Source of the DNA: Bacteroidales bacterium | Lineage (GTDB): Bacteria; Bacteroidota; Bacteroidia; Bacteroidales; ML635J-15 | NCBI GenBank assembly: GCA_028701945.1 | Contig: JAQVPT010000180.1 | Span: 1 to 7,451 of the forward strand | Length of the DNA: 7,451 nt | Direction: 5' to 3' | Part shown: positions 1 to 6,670 of the stretch, piece after piece | Numbering within the stretch: the stretch's first letter is position 1 | Layout: each line of letters begins with the position of its first letter | Made by a program: the position numbers and the translations under genes | The notes under the pieces: model-generated | Databases searched by the model: none | The model's input: the letters and a program-made list of their open reading frames with translations, nothing else | Told to the model about the DNA's origin: nothing

Positions 1-178
1 CAGGTAAAATTGGTTTAACTACCATATTTATTGCGTTTGAAGTCGCTGGGTTTCCAGAAACACAAGTTTCGGATGAAGTCATTTCAACAGTAACATTATC
101 TCCATTTGCTAGAGTATTATTTGAGTAAGTAGCACTATTACCACCAACATCTCCGCCATTTAATTTCCACTGATAAGT
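1..178 (-). repeat. Near-identical direct repeat, copy at the left edge
   Basis: Bases 3-178 match 1602-1777 with only three mismatches (positions 14, 37 and 152), far closer than the array average. Similarity drops sharply from about 179 on, in the middle of the unit just past the YQWK codons. The mismatch at 14 turns the usual Asn of the NPILP unit start into Lys. Confidence 0.85.
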
Positions 179-3100
179 TGGAGTCCCTCCATTTGTTGGA
201 GTAGCAGTAAATGTTACGTTTGTACCTGCACAAATATTATTATTGTTTGCAGCAATCGAAACGCTAACTGGTAAAATCGGATTGACAACCATATTTACAG
301 CATTTGAAGTTGCTGGGTTGTTTGTTGCACATGTTGCAGTTGAAGTCATAATACAAGTGACAGTAGCACCATTAGCAAGTGAATTGCTCGAATATGTCGA
401 GCTATTTGTACCAACACTGGTAGTCCCAACTTTCCATTGGTAAGTCGGAGTTCCACCATTAGTAGGAGTAGCTGTAAATGTGACGTTTGTTCCAGCACAA
501 ATATTATTTTGAGCAGCAACAATAGAAACACTAACTGGCAAGCTAGGATTCACAACCATATTCACTGCATTTGAAGTTGCAGGATTGCCTGTAGCACAAG
601 CTGCGGTAGAAGTCATAACGCAAGTAACACTCGCGCCATTAGCAAGCGAATTGTTTGAGTATGTCGCACTATTTGTTCCAACATTAGTAGTTCCAACTTT
701 CCATTGATAAGTTGGAGTTCCACCATTAGTAGGAGTAGCAGTAAATGTTACGTTTGTACCTGCACAAACATTATTATTGTTTGCAGCAATCGAAACGCTA
801 GCTGGTAAAATCGGATTGACAACCATATTAACCGCATTCGAAGTTGTTGGATTTCCAGAGACACAAGTAAGAGATGAAGTCATTTCAACAGTAACTGCAT
901 CTGTATTATTAAGAGTAGAACTCGAATATGTTGAACCAGTTCCCACATTTGTGCCATTAACTTTCCATTGGTAAGTTGGAGTTCCACCATTAGTAGGAGT
1001 AGCAGTAAATGTTACGTTTGTACCTGCACAAATATTATTATTGTTTGCAGTAATCGAAACGCTAACTGGTAAAATCGGATTGACAACCATATTTACGGCA
1101 TTTGAAGTTGCTGGGTTGTTTGTTGCACAAGTTACAGTTGAAGTCATAATACAAGTGACAGTAGCACCATTAGCAAGCGTGTTGCTAGAGTATGTAGCAC
1201 TATTAGAACCAACAACAGTTGCTCCAACTTTCCATTGATAAGTAGGTGTTCCACCATTAGTAGGATTAGCAGTAAATGTTACGTTCGTACCAGCACAAAT
1301 ATTATTTTGATTAGCAGATATTGAAACACTAACTGGTAAGTTAGGATTAACGTTCATGCTAACTGTATTTGATGTCGCTGGACTGTTAGAAATACACGTT
1401 AATGAGGAAGTCATTTCGACAGTTACATCATCATTATTAGCAAGAGTATTGTTAGTATAAGTTGCACTATTACCACCAACATCTCCGCCATTTAATTTCC
1501 ACTGATAAGTTGGAGTTCCACCATTAGTAGGAGTAGCAGTAAATGTAACATTTGTACCTGCACAAATATTGTTTTGACTTGCAGATATTGAAACACTAAC
1601 TGGTAAAATTGGATTAACTACCATATTTATTGCGTTCGAAGTCGCTGGGTTTCCAGAAACACAAGTTTCGGATGAAGTCATTTCAACAGTAACATTATCT
1701 CCATTTGCTAGAGTATTATTTGAGTAAGTAGCACTATTACCACCAACATCACCGCCATTTAATTTCCACTGATAAGTAGGTGTACCACCATTAGTAGGAG
1801 TAGCAGTAAATGTAATATTAGTACCTGCACACACATTATTATTGTTTGCAGCAATAGAAACACTAACTGGTAGGCTAGGATTCACAATCATATTCACTGC
1901 ATTTGAAGTAGCAGGATTTCCTGTAGCACAAGCTGCAGTAGAAGTCATTACGCAAGTAACACTAGCGCCATTAGCGAGTGAATTGCTAGAGTATGTAGCA
2001 CCAGTACCAACATTAGTTGCACCAATTTTCCATTGATAAGTTGGTGTTCCTCCATTAGTAGGGGTAGCTGTGAATATTACGTTTGTGCCAGCACAAATAT
2101 TGTTTTGGCTAGCTGTAATCGAAACACTAACTGGTAAGTTAGGATTAACTGTAATATAAGCTGTCTTTGTCTCAACATCTGAACCACTTGCATTTGTAGC
2201 AGTAAGGCTTACGGCATAAGTCCCAGGTGTTGAATAAGTGATAACCGGATTTTGAGAAGTACTAGTCGCTGGTGTTCCGCCTGTAAAAGTCCATGCCCAA
2301 GATGTAGGTGTATTGGTTGACAAATCTGTAAATGTTATAGCTTGACCCGCACATTCTGATGTTGAAGATGCCGAAAAGTTTGCAACAGGCGGTGTACTTA
2401 ATGGAAGACCTGTTATTTTAATATCATCCATGTAGTTTCTACGTGTTGTACTAGTGTTACTTACCGTGCCTCCACTACATGAAGTATTACTTGTCATAAT
2501 CCATCTTAAATAGACATTAGCCTGATTTTCGAGAGCAGTCGGTAATACAATATTTGTCCCAATTTTCCAAACATCTTCAACCAAAGTAATGTTATGACCA
2601 AGATCTGTCCATGCTGTACCATTAGTGCTATACTGTATTTTAAAATCTCTTGGTGAAGTCGCATTGTCTGACATTTGAGCGTAGGATAACTTTAGTGTTC
2701 CATATCCAACGGTATTAAATAAAATTTGCCATCCTTTTGTGTCAGCACCAGTTCGCCATGTTTCTCCACCAATACATCTTGTTGTAGTGCCGGCTGCTGT
2801 GTATAGAATATCATTTACTCCACCAAATGGTATTATTGTTTTATTTAAGTTTACAGCAATTCCAGCATCAGCGATATTATTATCTGGGTTATTTGGGAAA
2901 TCCCAAAGGACTATTACATCAGGAGCCTGTGTTACTGTAATATAACTATTTTTAACTATTGGGTTTGCACCAAATGCATTTGAGGCGACTAATGAAACTG
3001 TATAAATACCAGGAGTAGTATAAACTACACTTGGATTTTGAGCAGTACTTGTAGCAGGAACTCCTCCATCAAATGTCCAGCTCCATGAAGTAGGCCCACA

Positions 3101-6100
3101 AGTCGTCATATCAGTAAAATTTGCTGAAGTTCCAGTTACGATATTAGTGTTATCTGCTGCAAATTCAGGTAAAGGAGCTCCTTCAGTGCAAATTACTGGA
3201 TAAATAGCATTATTAAAAGTATTTCCCCATCCTTCAGAATATAAATTCCAAGCACCACCGCTTCCTTTTTCCCATCCTTTATCTGTTCCAGCATCTTGTA
3301 CACCTGTTCTTAGACCTATTGCATCGTTAGGGCTTGTAGGTGAAGGAATATCAAAACCAACAAAAAAGTTTCCAGTAATTGCAACAGGAGGATTAAAAGC
3401 TACATAAGTAGATTCTCCATTTGCAACATCATTTGCGATAGTTGTTATTGGTACAGTAGTTGTCCCAATAATATTTCCAGGAGAATATGTAACTGTTCCG
3501 CCAGAACTTCCAGTTCCACTATTATCATAAACGTTAAAAGTAACATTTGTGCCAGGATTTGTAACTGTCGCAGCCCCAAAAGAGAAATATGCTCCTTCAA
3601 GATTACCAGTTATCCCGTCGTCAAAATATTCAGCTTTAGCCAAATCTCCATAGTGATTATAACCTGCAAGATATTCGCCGGTCGCAACAGTATATAATAC
3701 TTCAGAGCCTACTACGTTTCCTATTTGTGAGCATGTACATGAATTTGGATCTATTACAGTTATATAGTTGTTTATAGTTTTAGAAGTATTCCCGTTTAAA
3801 TTCGAAACTGTTAAACTTACACTATATATGCCTGGAGTGCTGTAAGTAATAATTGGGTTTTGAATATTTGATGTTGTTTGACTTCCTCCGTCAAATGTCC
3901 ATGACCAAGATGCTGGTGTTCCGCCATAAGACAAATCTGTAAAGTTTACACTTGCTCCGGCATTTATGGTTCTTGGATTTGCAGAAAAATGTGCTTGTGG
4001 TTCAAGATTAGGTTCAAAACATAATTCTGGAAAAATCATATTCTGTAATGACATTCCCCAAGAACTATAAGTCTCCCAAGCACCATCATACAAACTGTAT
4101 CCTGTATTTGCATCAGAATCAGAATCACTATTAGTTGCAACAGCTATAATATCCCCAGAACTTAAAGATTGTGGAATCGTAAATCCTACATAAAAAGCAT
4201 TATCCGGAAAGGGAGTAGATTCTGGGAAAACTACATCATAATACCCATCTGTAGTATAAGCAGTTTCTATTGTACTTAAAGGAATATTCATACTTGATAA
4301 TAACATATCAGGCTGACCTGAGTTGTCACTATATACTTTAAATGTAATATCGGGATTTGTCGCATTAACAACATCAGCAAAATATATTCTAAATCCAGAT
4401 ACTGTATTATATGGATATATACCATTAAAATATTCTGCAATTTCTTGGCAATCATATTCATTTGAACCTCCAACATAACCTTCTGTTGTTGAATAAATGG
4501 TGGCATTACAACACCATTGTGAGTATGTATTACAAGATGAAATTGTAGGGTCAATGACAGTTATCATATCTGGTGCAGTTTCTGATGATGCTCCATTCGC
4601 ATTTGTAGCAGAAAGACTCACATCATAAGAACCAGCGGTATTATATATTATATTTGTCGGATTTTGATTTAGACTAGTACCTGGAGTTCCTCCATTAAAA
4701 GTCCATGCCCTACTAAGAATAGGTCCACTTGGAGAAAGCGAAGCATCTGTAAAATTGATGGCATCTCCTTCCAAAATATAATTCCTATCAGCATAAAAAT
4801 GAATCTCTGGAGGTGTGGTTGCAAATGGGTCATAACCTGGAAGTGTTGTTGCTCCTGAGTTTGTCGGATCTAACCAAGGCTTTAATTGACTTGCACTTGT
4901 ACCGCCGTTTGATTGCCAGTGATATGAAAATCTACCGTAAATATCACTAGAAGATTGGTTTGTACAAGAGGAGCTCCCTCCAGTTAATGTTCCTATTTGT
5001 AATCCATTAGCATTAAATAACGGAGAGCCAGATGACCCTCCTGCAGTTACTCCATGACCATTTGCGTTAGCAACCCATTTGACTAAATATGAGGAGTTTG
5101 CTGCCATTATGGGGCCACTAATATTATTGCTTCCTGATTTGGTTATTGGGCTACAAGTAGATATTTTTTTGATATCACCAGCTGGATGATGAATCCCAAC
5201 TCCAGTGCTTGTTGGAGTGTCGTTTCTATCCCAACCATTATAATACGGTTGATGAATAGCTGTTGGAGAGGAGTTAAGTTGAACCAAGAAAAAATCTGAA
5301 CCACCAGAGATATCTCCTACAGCTTTTTTTGTACAACCAGTAATAATATAATTTGTTGGTTCGCTACCAGGGTTAGTACAGCCAACAGCTTCATATCTAA
5401 AATTAAATTTCCACTGATTTAGTTCAGTAGTACTTGCAGTCGCTGCTCCACAATGGAAAGCGGTTAAAAAATATGGAGTTTCGTCATAAGAAGTGTTATT
5501 TACAAGTGTTCCTGAGCACAAATACCAATCTCCGCCATCTAAAAATGTTATAGCTGCTACTCCCTTTTTTTCATCCTGCCAATCGTCGCCAACTGGGGAA
5601 CAATTAATGTTTACATGGCAAGCATCAGAATCGCCCACCTCTCTAGTAGTAACATCTTTATACTTTGATAGACCTGCTAACTCCTTATAAAAATAATCAA
5701 CAGAAGCAATATGAAAATAACTTTCACCTCTTTTAAATTTCGGTTCATAATATTCAATATAGATACTTTCGCCTTGAATCATTTCTGTTGCAAAAGTACC
5801 ATTATCAAGATTGTTGTTATGATTAAAAGAACCTATAACTTGTTTGCGATTTTCATTATAACAAAACATTGAACTTCCTGGTGCCATATGCCATGAATCA
5901 AAAAACACCGACATTGCAGTCGCTCCTGAAGATGAAATCTTTAATGTCCATAATCTACCCCCGTCTGGTAAATTTGTCCATTCGCCAGCACTTGACATAT
6001 CCGCACTAAAAGGCAACGATACACCAACTCTTGGCGGTGTCCCGTTTTTACCTGATTCAGCATCTTCACTACGAAACAACTCGACATTTGGAGCAGACAA

Positions 6101-6277
6101 AACTACCTCATCAAAACTGACGATAGTCTTTTGCCCAGTATCTATTGATGATACAAAACTCTTTGGAGTTCCACCATGACCAATTTGGGCATTGACTTGG
6201 AAAGACAAAAAACCCATCATTATTACCGCTGAAACTACAATAAATACCCGTCTAAAACTAATGGTAACCTGCTTCAT
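1..6277 (-). CDS. Giant secreted lysyl-endopeptidase-like S1 protease with PKD and Ig-like repeats (3' end outside window)
   Basis: The frame is open from the ATG at 6277 to the left edge: 2092 complete codons with no stop, so the protein exceeds 2090 residues. The start is set by an in-frame TAA three codons upstream and by the signal peptide that follows it; no Shine-Dalgarno is present, as is usual in Bacteroidota. Domain order by residue: signal peptide 1-30, propeptide to about 214, S1 protease 215-480, PKD1 489-575, beta-sandwich module 576-754, PKD2 760-842, second module copy 843-1032, PKD3 1035-1116, jelly-roll-like module 1117-1290, PKD4 1297-1377, then Ig-like repeats from 1378. 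The protease domain resembles Achromobacter protease I, which cleaves after Lys. The protein is inferred to be exported and to act outside the cell, perhaps in protein degradation or surface attachment; its substrate is unknown. The C-terminus, where a type IX sorting domain or gliding-motility-associated C-terminal domain would be expected, is missing. It is divergent from nadB and appears monocistronic on the visible side. Confidence 0.93.
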   Translation of the reverse strand, partial: MKQVTISFRRVFIVVSAVIMMGFLSFQVNAQIGHGGTPKSFVSSIDTGQKTIVSFDEVVLSAPNVELFRSEDAESGKNGTPPRVGVSLPFSADMSSAGEWTNLPDGGRLWTLKISSSGATAMSVFFDSWHMAPGSSMFCYNENRKQVIGSFNHNNNLDNGTFATEMIQGESIYIEYYEPKFKRGESYFHIASVDYFYKELAGLSKYKDVTTREVGDSDACHVNINCSPVGDDWQDEKKGVAAITFLDGGDWYLCSGTLVNNTSYDETPYFLTAFHCGAATASTTELNQWKFNFRYEAVGCTNPGSEPTNYIITGCTKKAVGDISGGSDFFLVQLNSSPTAIHQPYYNGWDRNDTPTSTGVGIHHPAGDIKKISTCSPITKSGSNNISGPIMAANSSYLVKWVANANGHGVTAGGSSGSPLFNANGLQIGTLTGGSSSCTNQSSSDIYGRFSYHWQSNGGTSASQLKPWLDPTNSGATTLPGYDPFATTPPEIHFYADRNYILEGDAINFTDASLSPSGPILSRAWTFNGGTPGTSLNQNPTNIIYNTAGSYDVSLSATNANGASSETAPDMITVIDPTISSCNTYSQWCCNATIYSTTEGYVGGSNEYDCQEIAEYFNGIYPYNTVSGFRIYFADVVNATNPDITFKVYSDNSGQPDMLLSSMNIPLSTIETAYTTDGYYDVVFPESTPFPDNAFYVGFTIPQSLSSGDIIAVATNSDSDSDANTGYSLYDGAWETYSSWGMSLQNMIFPELCFEPNLEPQAHFSANPRTINAGASVNFTDLSYGGTPASWSWTFDGGSQTTSNIQNPIITYSTPGIYSVSLTVSNLNGNTSKTINNYITVIDPNSCTCSQIGNVVGSEVLYTVATGEYLAGYNHYGDLAKAEYFDDGITGNLEGAYFSFGAATVTNPGTNVTFNVYDNSGTGSSGGTVTYSPGNIIGTTTVPITTIANDVANGESTYVAFNPPVAITGNFFVGFDIPSPTSPNDAIGLRTGVQDAGTDKGWEKGSGGAWNLYSEGWGNTFNNAIYPVICTEGAPLPEFAADNTNIVTGTSANFTDMTTCGPTSWSWTFDGGVPATSTAQNPSVVYTTPGIYTVSLVASNAFGANPIVKNSYITVTQAPDVIVLWDFPNNPDNNIADAGIAVNLNKTIIPFGGVNDILYTAAGTTTRCIGGETWRTGADTKGWQILFNTVGYGTLKLSYAQMSDNATSPRDFKIQYSTNGTAWTDLGHNITLVEDVWKIGTNIVLPTALENQANVYLRWIMTSNTSCSGGTVSNTSTTRRNYMDDIKITGLPLSTPPVANFSASSTSECAGQAITFTDLSTNTPTSWAWTFTGGTPATSTSQNPVITYSTPGTYAVSLTATNASGSDVETKTAYITVNPNLPVSVSITASQNNICAGTNVIFTATPTNGGTPTYQWKIGATNVGTGATYSSNSLANGASVTCVMTSTAACATGNPATSNAVNMIVNPSLPVSVSIAANNNNVCAGTNITFTATPTNGGTPTYQWKLNGGDVGGNSATYSNNTLANGDNVTVEMTSSETCVSGNPATSNAINMVVNPILPVSVSISASQNNICAGTNVTFTATPTNGGTPTYQWKLNGGDVGGNSATYTNNTLANNDDVTVEMTSSLTCISNSPATSNTVSMNVNPNLPVSVSISANQNNICAGTNVTFTANPTNGGTPTYQWKVGATVVGSNSATYSSNTLANGATVTCIMTSTVTCATNNPATSNAVNMVVNPILPVSVSITANNNNICAGTNVTFTATPTNGGTPTYQWKVNGTNVGTGSTYSSSTLNNTDAVTVEMTSSLTCVSGNPTTSNAVNMVVNPILPASVSIAANNNNVCAGTNVTFTATPTNGGTPTYQWKVGTTNVGTNSATYSNNSLANGASVTCVMTSTAACATGNPATSNAVNMVVNPSLPVSVSIVAAQNNICAGTNVTFTATPTNGGTPTYQWKVGTTSVGTNSSTYSSNSLANGATVTCIMTSTATCATNNPATSNAVNMVVNPILPVSVSIAANNNNICAGTNVTFTATPTNGGTPTYQWKLNGGDVGGNSATYSNNTLANGDNVTVEMTSSETCVSGNPATSNAINMVVKPILP
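1600..1777 (-). repeat. Near-identical direct repeat, distal copy
   Basis: Partner of the left-edge copy at an offset of 1599 bp, exactly six repeat units. It covers the C-terminal half of one Ig-like unit and the junction to the next. The offset is a multiple of three, so exchange between the copies would keep the frame. Confidence 0.85.
2147..2389 (-). other. PKD domain 4 (residues 1297-1377)
   Basis: PKD signature: PVANFSASSTSECAGQAITFTD, in which a Cys precedes AGQ, then SWAWTFTGG, QNPVITYSTPG, YAVSLTATN and ITVNP. Its ECAGQ segment resembles the ICAGT segment that opens each downstream Ig-like repeat, and its last residues run straight into the first repeat. Confidence 0.9.
2408..2929 (-). 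other. Jelly-roll-like extracellular module (residues 1117-1290)
   Basis: About 170 residues, with an opening VLWDFPNN, then WQILFNTVGYGTLKLSYAQ, PRDFKIQYSTNGTAWTDLG, VYLRWIMTSN and a closing MDDIKITG. This order of strands (an aligned beta strand ending in dDIxItG) is typical of the jelly-roll domains found in secreted Bacteroidota and nuclease-type proteins, many of which bind carbohydrate or act as anchors. Two cysteines are present, in RCIGG and in TSCSGG. The fold assignment is from pattern only. Confidence 0.6.
2930..3175 (-). other. PKD domain 3 (residues 1035-1116)
   Basis: PKD signature: PEFAADNTNIVTGTSANFTD, SWSWTFDGG, QNPSVVYTTPG, YTVSLVASN and ITVT. Only short linkers separate it from the modules on either side. 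Confidence 0.92.
3182..3751 (-). other. Unassigned beta-sandwich module, copy 2 (residues 843-1032)
   Basis: This is a diverged second copy of the module at residues 576-754. Shared landmarks in the same order are Cys-rich start (CTCSQ), AEYF, NPGTNVTFNVYDNSG, VPITTI, FFVGFDIP, a GxW near the end (GGAWNLYS), and IYPVIC. It is slightly longer than copy 1 because of a Gly/Ser-rich insertion after the VYDNSG motif. Function is unknown. Confidence 0.65.
3752..4000 (-). other. PKD domain 2 (residues 760-842)
   Basis: PKD signature: HFSANPRTINAGASVNFTD, SWSWTFDGG, QNPIITYSTPG, YSVSLTVSN and a final ITVI. It is sandwiched between the two copies of the unassigned beta module, so PKD plus module looks like the duplicated unit. 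Confidence 0.92.
4016..4552 (-). other. Unassigned beta-sandwich module, copy 1 (residues 576-754)
   Basis: I cannot name this module with certainty. It is about 180 residues, starts with a Cys-rich segment (WCCN) and contains AEYF, NPDITFKVYSDNSG, IPLSTI, FYVGFTIP and a closing IFPELC. The same pattern recurs in copy 2 further along the protein, so it is an independent folding unit. The spacing of aromatic and glycine residues suggests an all-beta fold, possibly a carbohydrate- or protein-binding domain; that is inference. Confidence 0.65.
4553..4813 (-). other. PKD domain 1 (residues 489-575)
   Basis: This stretch carries the usual PKD pattern: GDAINFTDAS, a Trp-containing strand (RAWTFNGG), an NPT step, then YNTAGSYDVSLSATN and a final ITVI. 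PKD domains are beta-sandwich spacers common in secreted Bacteroidota hydrolases. It lies directly after the catalytic domain and before the first unassigned module. Confidence 0.9.
4838..5635 (-). other. Trypsin-fold lysyl-endopeptidase-like catalytic domain (residues 215-480)
   Basis: The triad is visible: His275 in LTAFHCG (codon 5453-5455), Asp328 in SDFFLVQLN (5294-5296), and Ser416 in GGSSGSPLFN (5030-5032). Compared from memory with Achromobacter protease I, shared blocks include SGTLVNNT, GWDR, IHHP, SDxYGR and WLDP. All six disulfide cysteines have counterparts (C220, C226, C254, C276, C300, C438). Asp445 in SDIYGR matches the Asp that binds the P1 lysine in that enzyme, so cleavage after Lys or another basic residue is inferred. 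The residue matching the unusual His beside its active site (LHGG) is Thr here (LTGG), so catalytic properties may differ. Domain length fits the family's roughly 268 residues. The fold and the active state are well supported; the exact specificity is not. Confidence 0.92.
5636..6187 (-). other. N-terminal propeptide of the protease (residues 31-214)
   Basis: About 184 residues separate the signal peptide from the first conserved cysteine of the protease. Achromobacter protease I has a propeptide of similar length, known to be removed by autocleavage. The middle part (GGRLWTLKISSSGA, then MFCYNENRKQVIGSF) looks like a small beta domain, which is inferred here to be the folding chaperone or inhibitor. 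The exact cleavage site is not visible. By alignment with the first conserved Cys the mature enzyme would start near Gly215, which follows Val rather than Lys; Arg212 is the nearest basic residue. Confidence 0.7.
6188..6277 (-). other. Signal peptide (residues 1-30)
   Basis: The N-terminus is basic (Lys2, Arg9, Arg10), followed by a hydrophobic stretch from about Val11 to Phe26 and then VNA followed by Gln31, a good signal peptidase I site. This is the Sec signal expected of an exported protein. The paired methionines at residues 20-21 lie inside the hydrophobic core, so starting there would destroy the signal; the upstream ATG is the better start. Confidence 0.88.
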
Positions 6278-6670
6278 GATTAATTATTTTAATGAAAAAT
6301 TATTTTTATGAATGCATACAATAAACAAAAACACAAATGTTTTAATAATAAACCTAATGGAAATCTAAAATTTCGCATTCAAATTTTTTATACAAACTAT
6401 GCTTCTAACTTAATATATCCAAAAATACGATATTTATAATTACTAATTAGATATTTAGATTCAAAATGATACTTAGGTATATAGTGTTTATATAAAACTG
6501 TTGTGTTTGTTGAAAAAATGCTTATTAGTATGTGAATCGCTGTATTAAGCACGTGAACTTGTTTCTTGCAAACCCTGAATAGAGTATAAAATGTAGAAGA
6601 TACCTGGTTTAAAAATATATAATGCGAATATGGGTCAAAATATCTTTTTATATTTGCAAAAAAAATTCTA
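6278..6670. other. Divergent intergenic region, no gene seen
   Basis: 393 bp between the two divergent start codons, strongly AT-rich, with no open frame of useful length on either strand. It must hold promoters for both genes. A -7-like element for nadB lies at 6649-6656. A direct repeat GATATTTA occurs at 6429-6436 and 6450-6457, with the palindrome CTAATTAG at 6443-6450 between and overlapping the second copy. No terminator hairpin or tRNA is visible. Confidence 0.8.
6649..6656 (+). promoter_or_regulatory. Possible Bacteroidota -7 promoter element for nadB
   Basis: TATATTTG fits the TAnnTTTG -7 consensus of the Bacteroidota primary sigma factor exactly. It ends 14 bp before the nadB ATG, implying a leader of only a few bases. 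A matching TTG -33 element at the expected distance upstream is not clear (the bases there read ATATGGG), so this remains a tentative call. Confidence 0.4.

Larger units (their letters stand above)
1..2146 (-). repeat. Tandem array of at least eight Ig-like repeats, 264/267 bp each
   Basis: Units, in protein order, occupy 2146-1883, 1882-1616, 1615-1349, 1348-1082, 1081-818, 817-551, 550-284 and 283-17; bases 1-16 begin a ninth. Two units are 264 bp (88 codons), six are 267 bp (89 codons). Each starts with NPxLPVSVSI, has CAGTNVTFTA, the nearly invariant NPTNGGTPTYQWK or TPTNGGTPTYQWK core, and ends NPATSNAVNMVV or close variants. The Cys-Trp spacing and beta pattern fit the Ig-like/PKD-like repeats common in large surface proteins of Bacteroidota. 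Two versions of the second half occur: type A (VEMTSSxTC) and type B (TCVMTSTAAC, with one extra Cys). The array probably forms a rigid stalk or an adhesive region. Confidence 0.95.

Noticed and set aside
243..2036. Four similar open frames of about 65 codons on the plus strand (243-443, 777-974, 1041-1238, 1842-2036), looking like a family of small proteins
   Set aside because: They are antisense to the Ig-like repeats and resemble one another only because the repeats do. The minus-strand frame through them is open for over 2000 codons with clear protein motifs.
1..2146. Regular repeat spacing suggesting a CRISPR array or satellite DNA
   Set aside because: The period is 264/267 bp, a multiple of three, the whole unit rather than a short repeat is conserved, and it is in frame with a signal-peptide-bearing protein. 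No short repeat alternates with unique spacers.
2739..2945. Plus-strand open frame of 68 codons
   Set aside because: Antisense to the jelly-roll module and PKD3 edge; no ribosome-binding or promoter signal and no recognisable protein pattern.
4288..4554. Minus-strand open frame of 88 codons
   Set aside because: It lies in another frame inside the protease gene, where the main frame encodes the first beta-sandwich module with a matching second copy downstream.
5493..5690. Plus-strand open frame of 65 codons
   Set aside because: Antisense to the catalytic domain, whose conserved cysteines and motifs explain this sequence.
6420..6427. TATTTTTG on the minus strand as a -7 element for the protease gene
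   Set aside because: It fits TAnnTTTG but lies about 143 bp from the ATG with no TTG at a suitable distance, and matches of this kind are frequent in AT-rich DNA.
6550..6555. CACGTG palindrome in the intergenic region
   Set aside because: A six-base palindrome alone is not evidence of an operator, and no flanking symmetry extends it.
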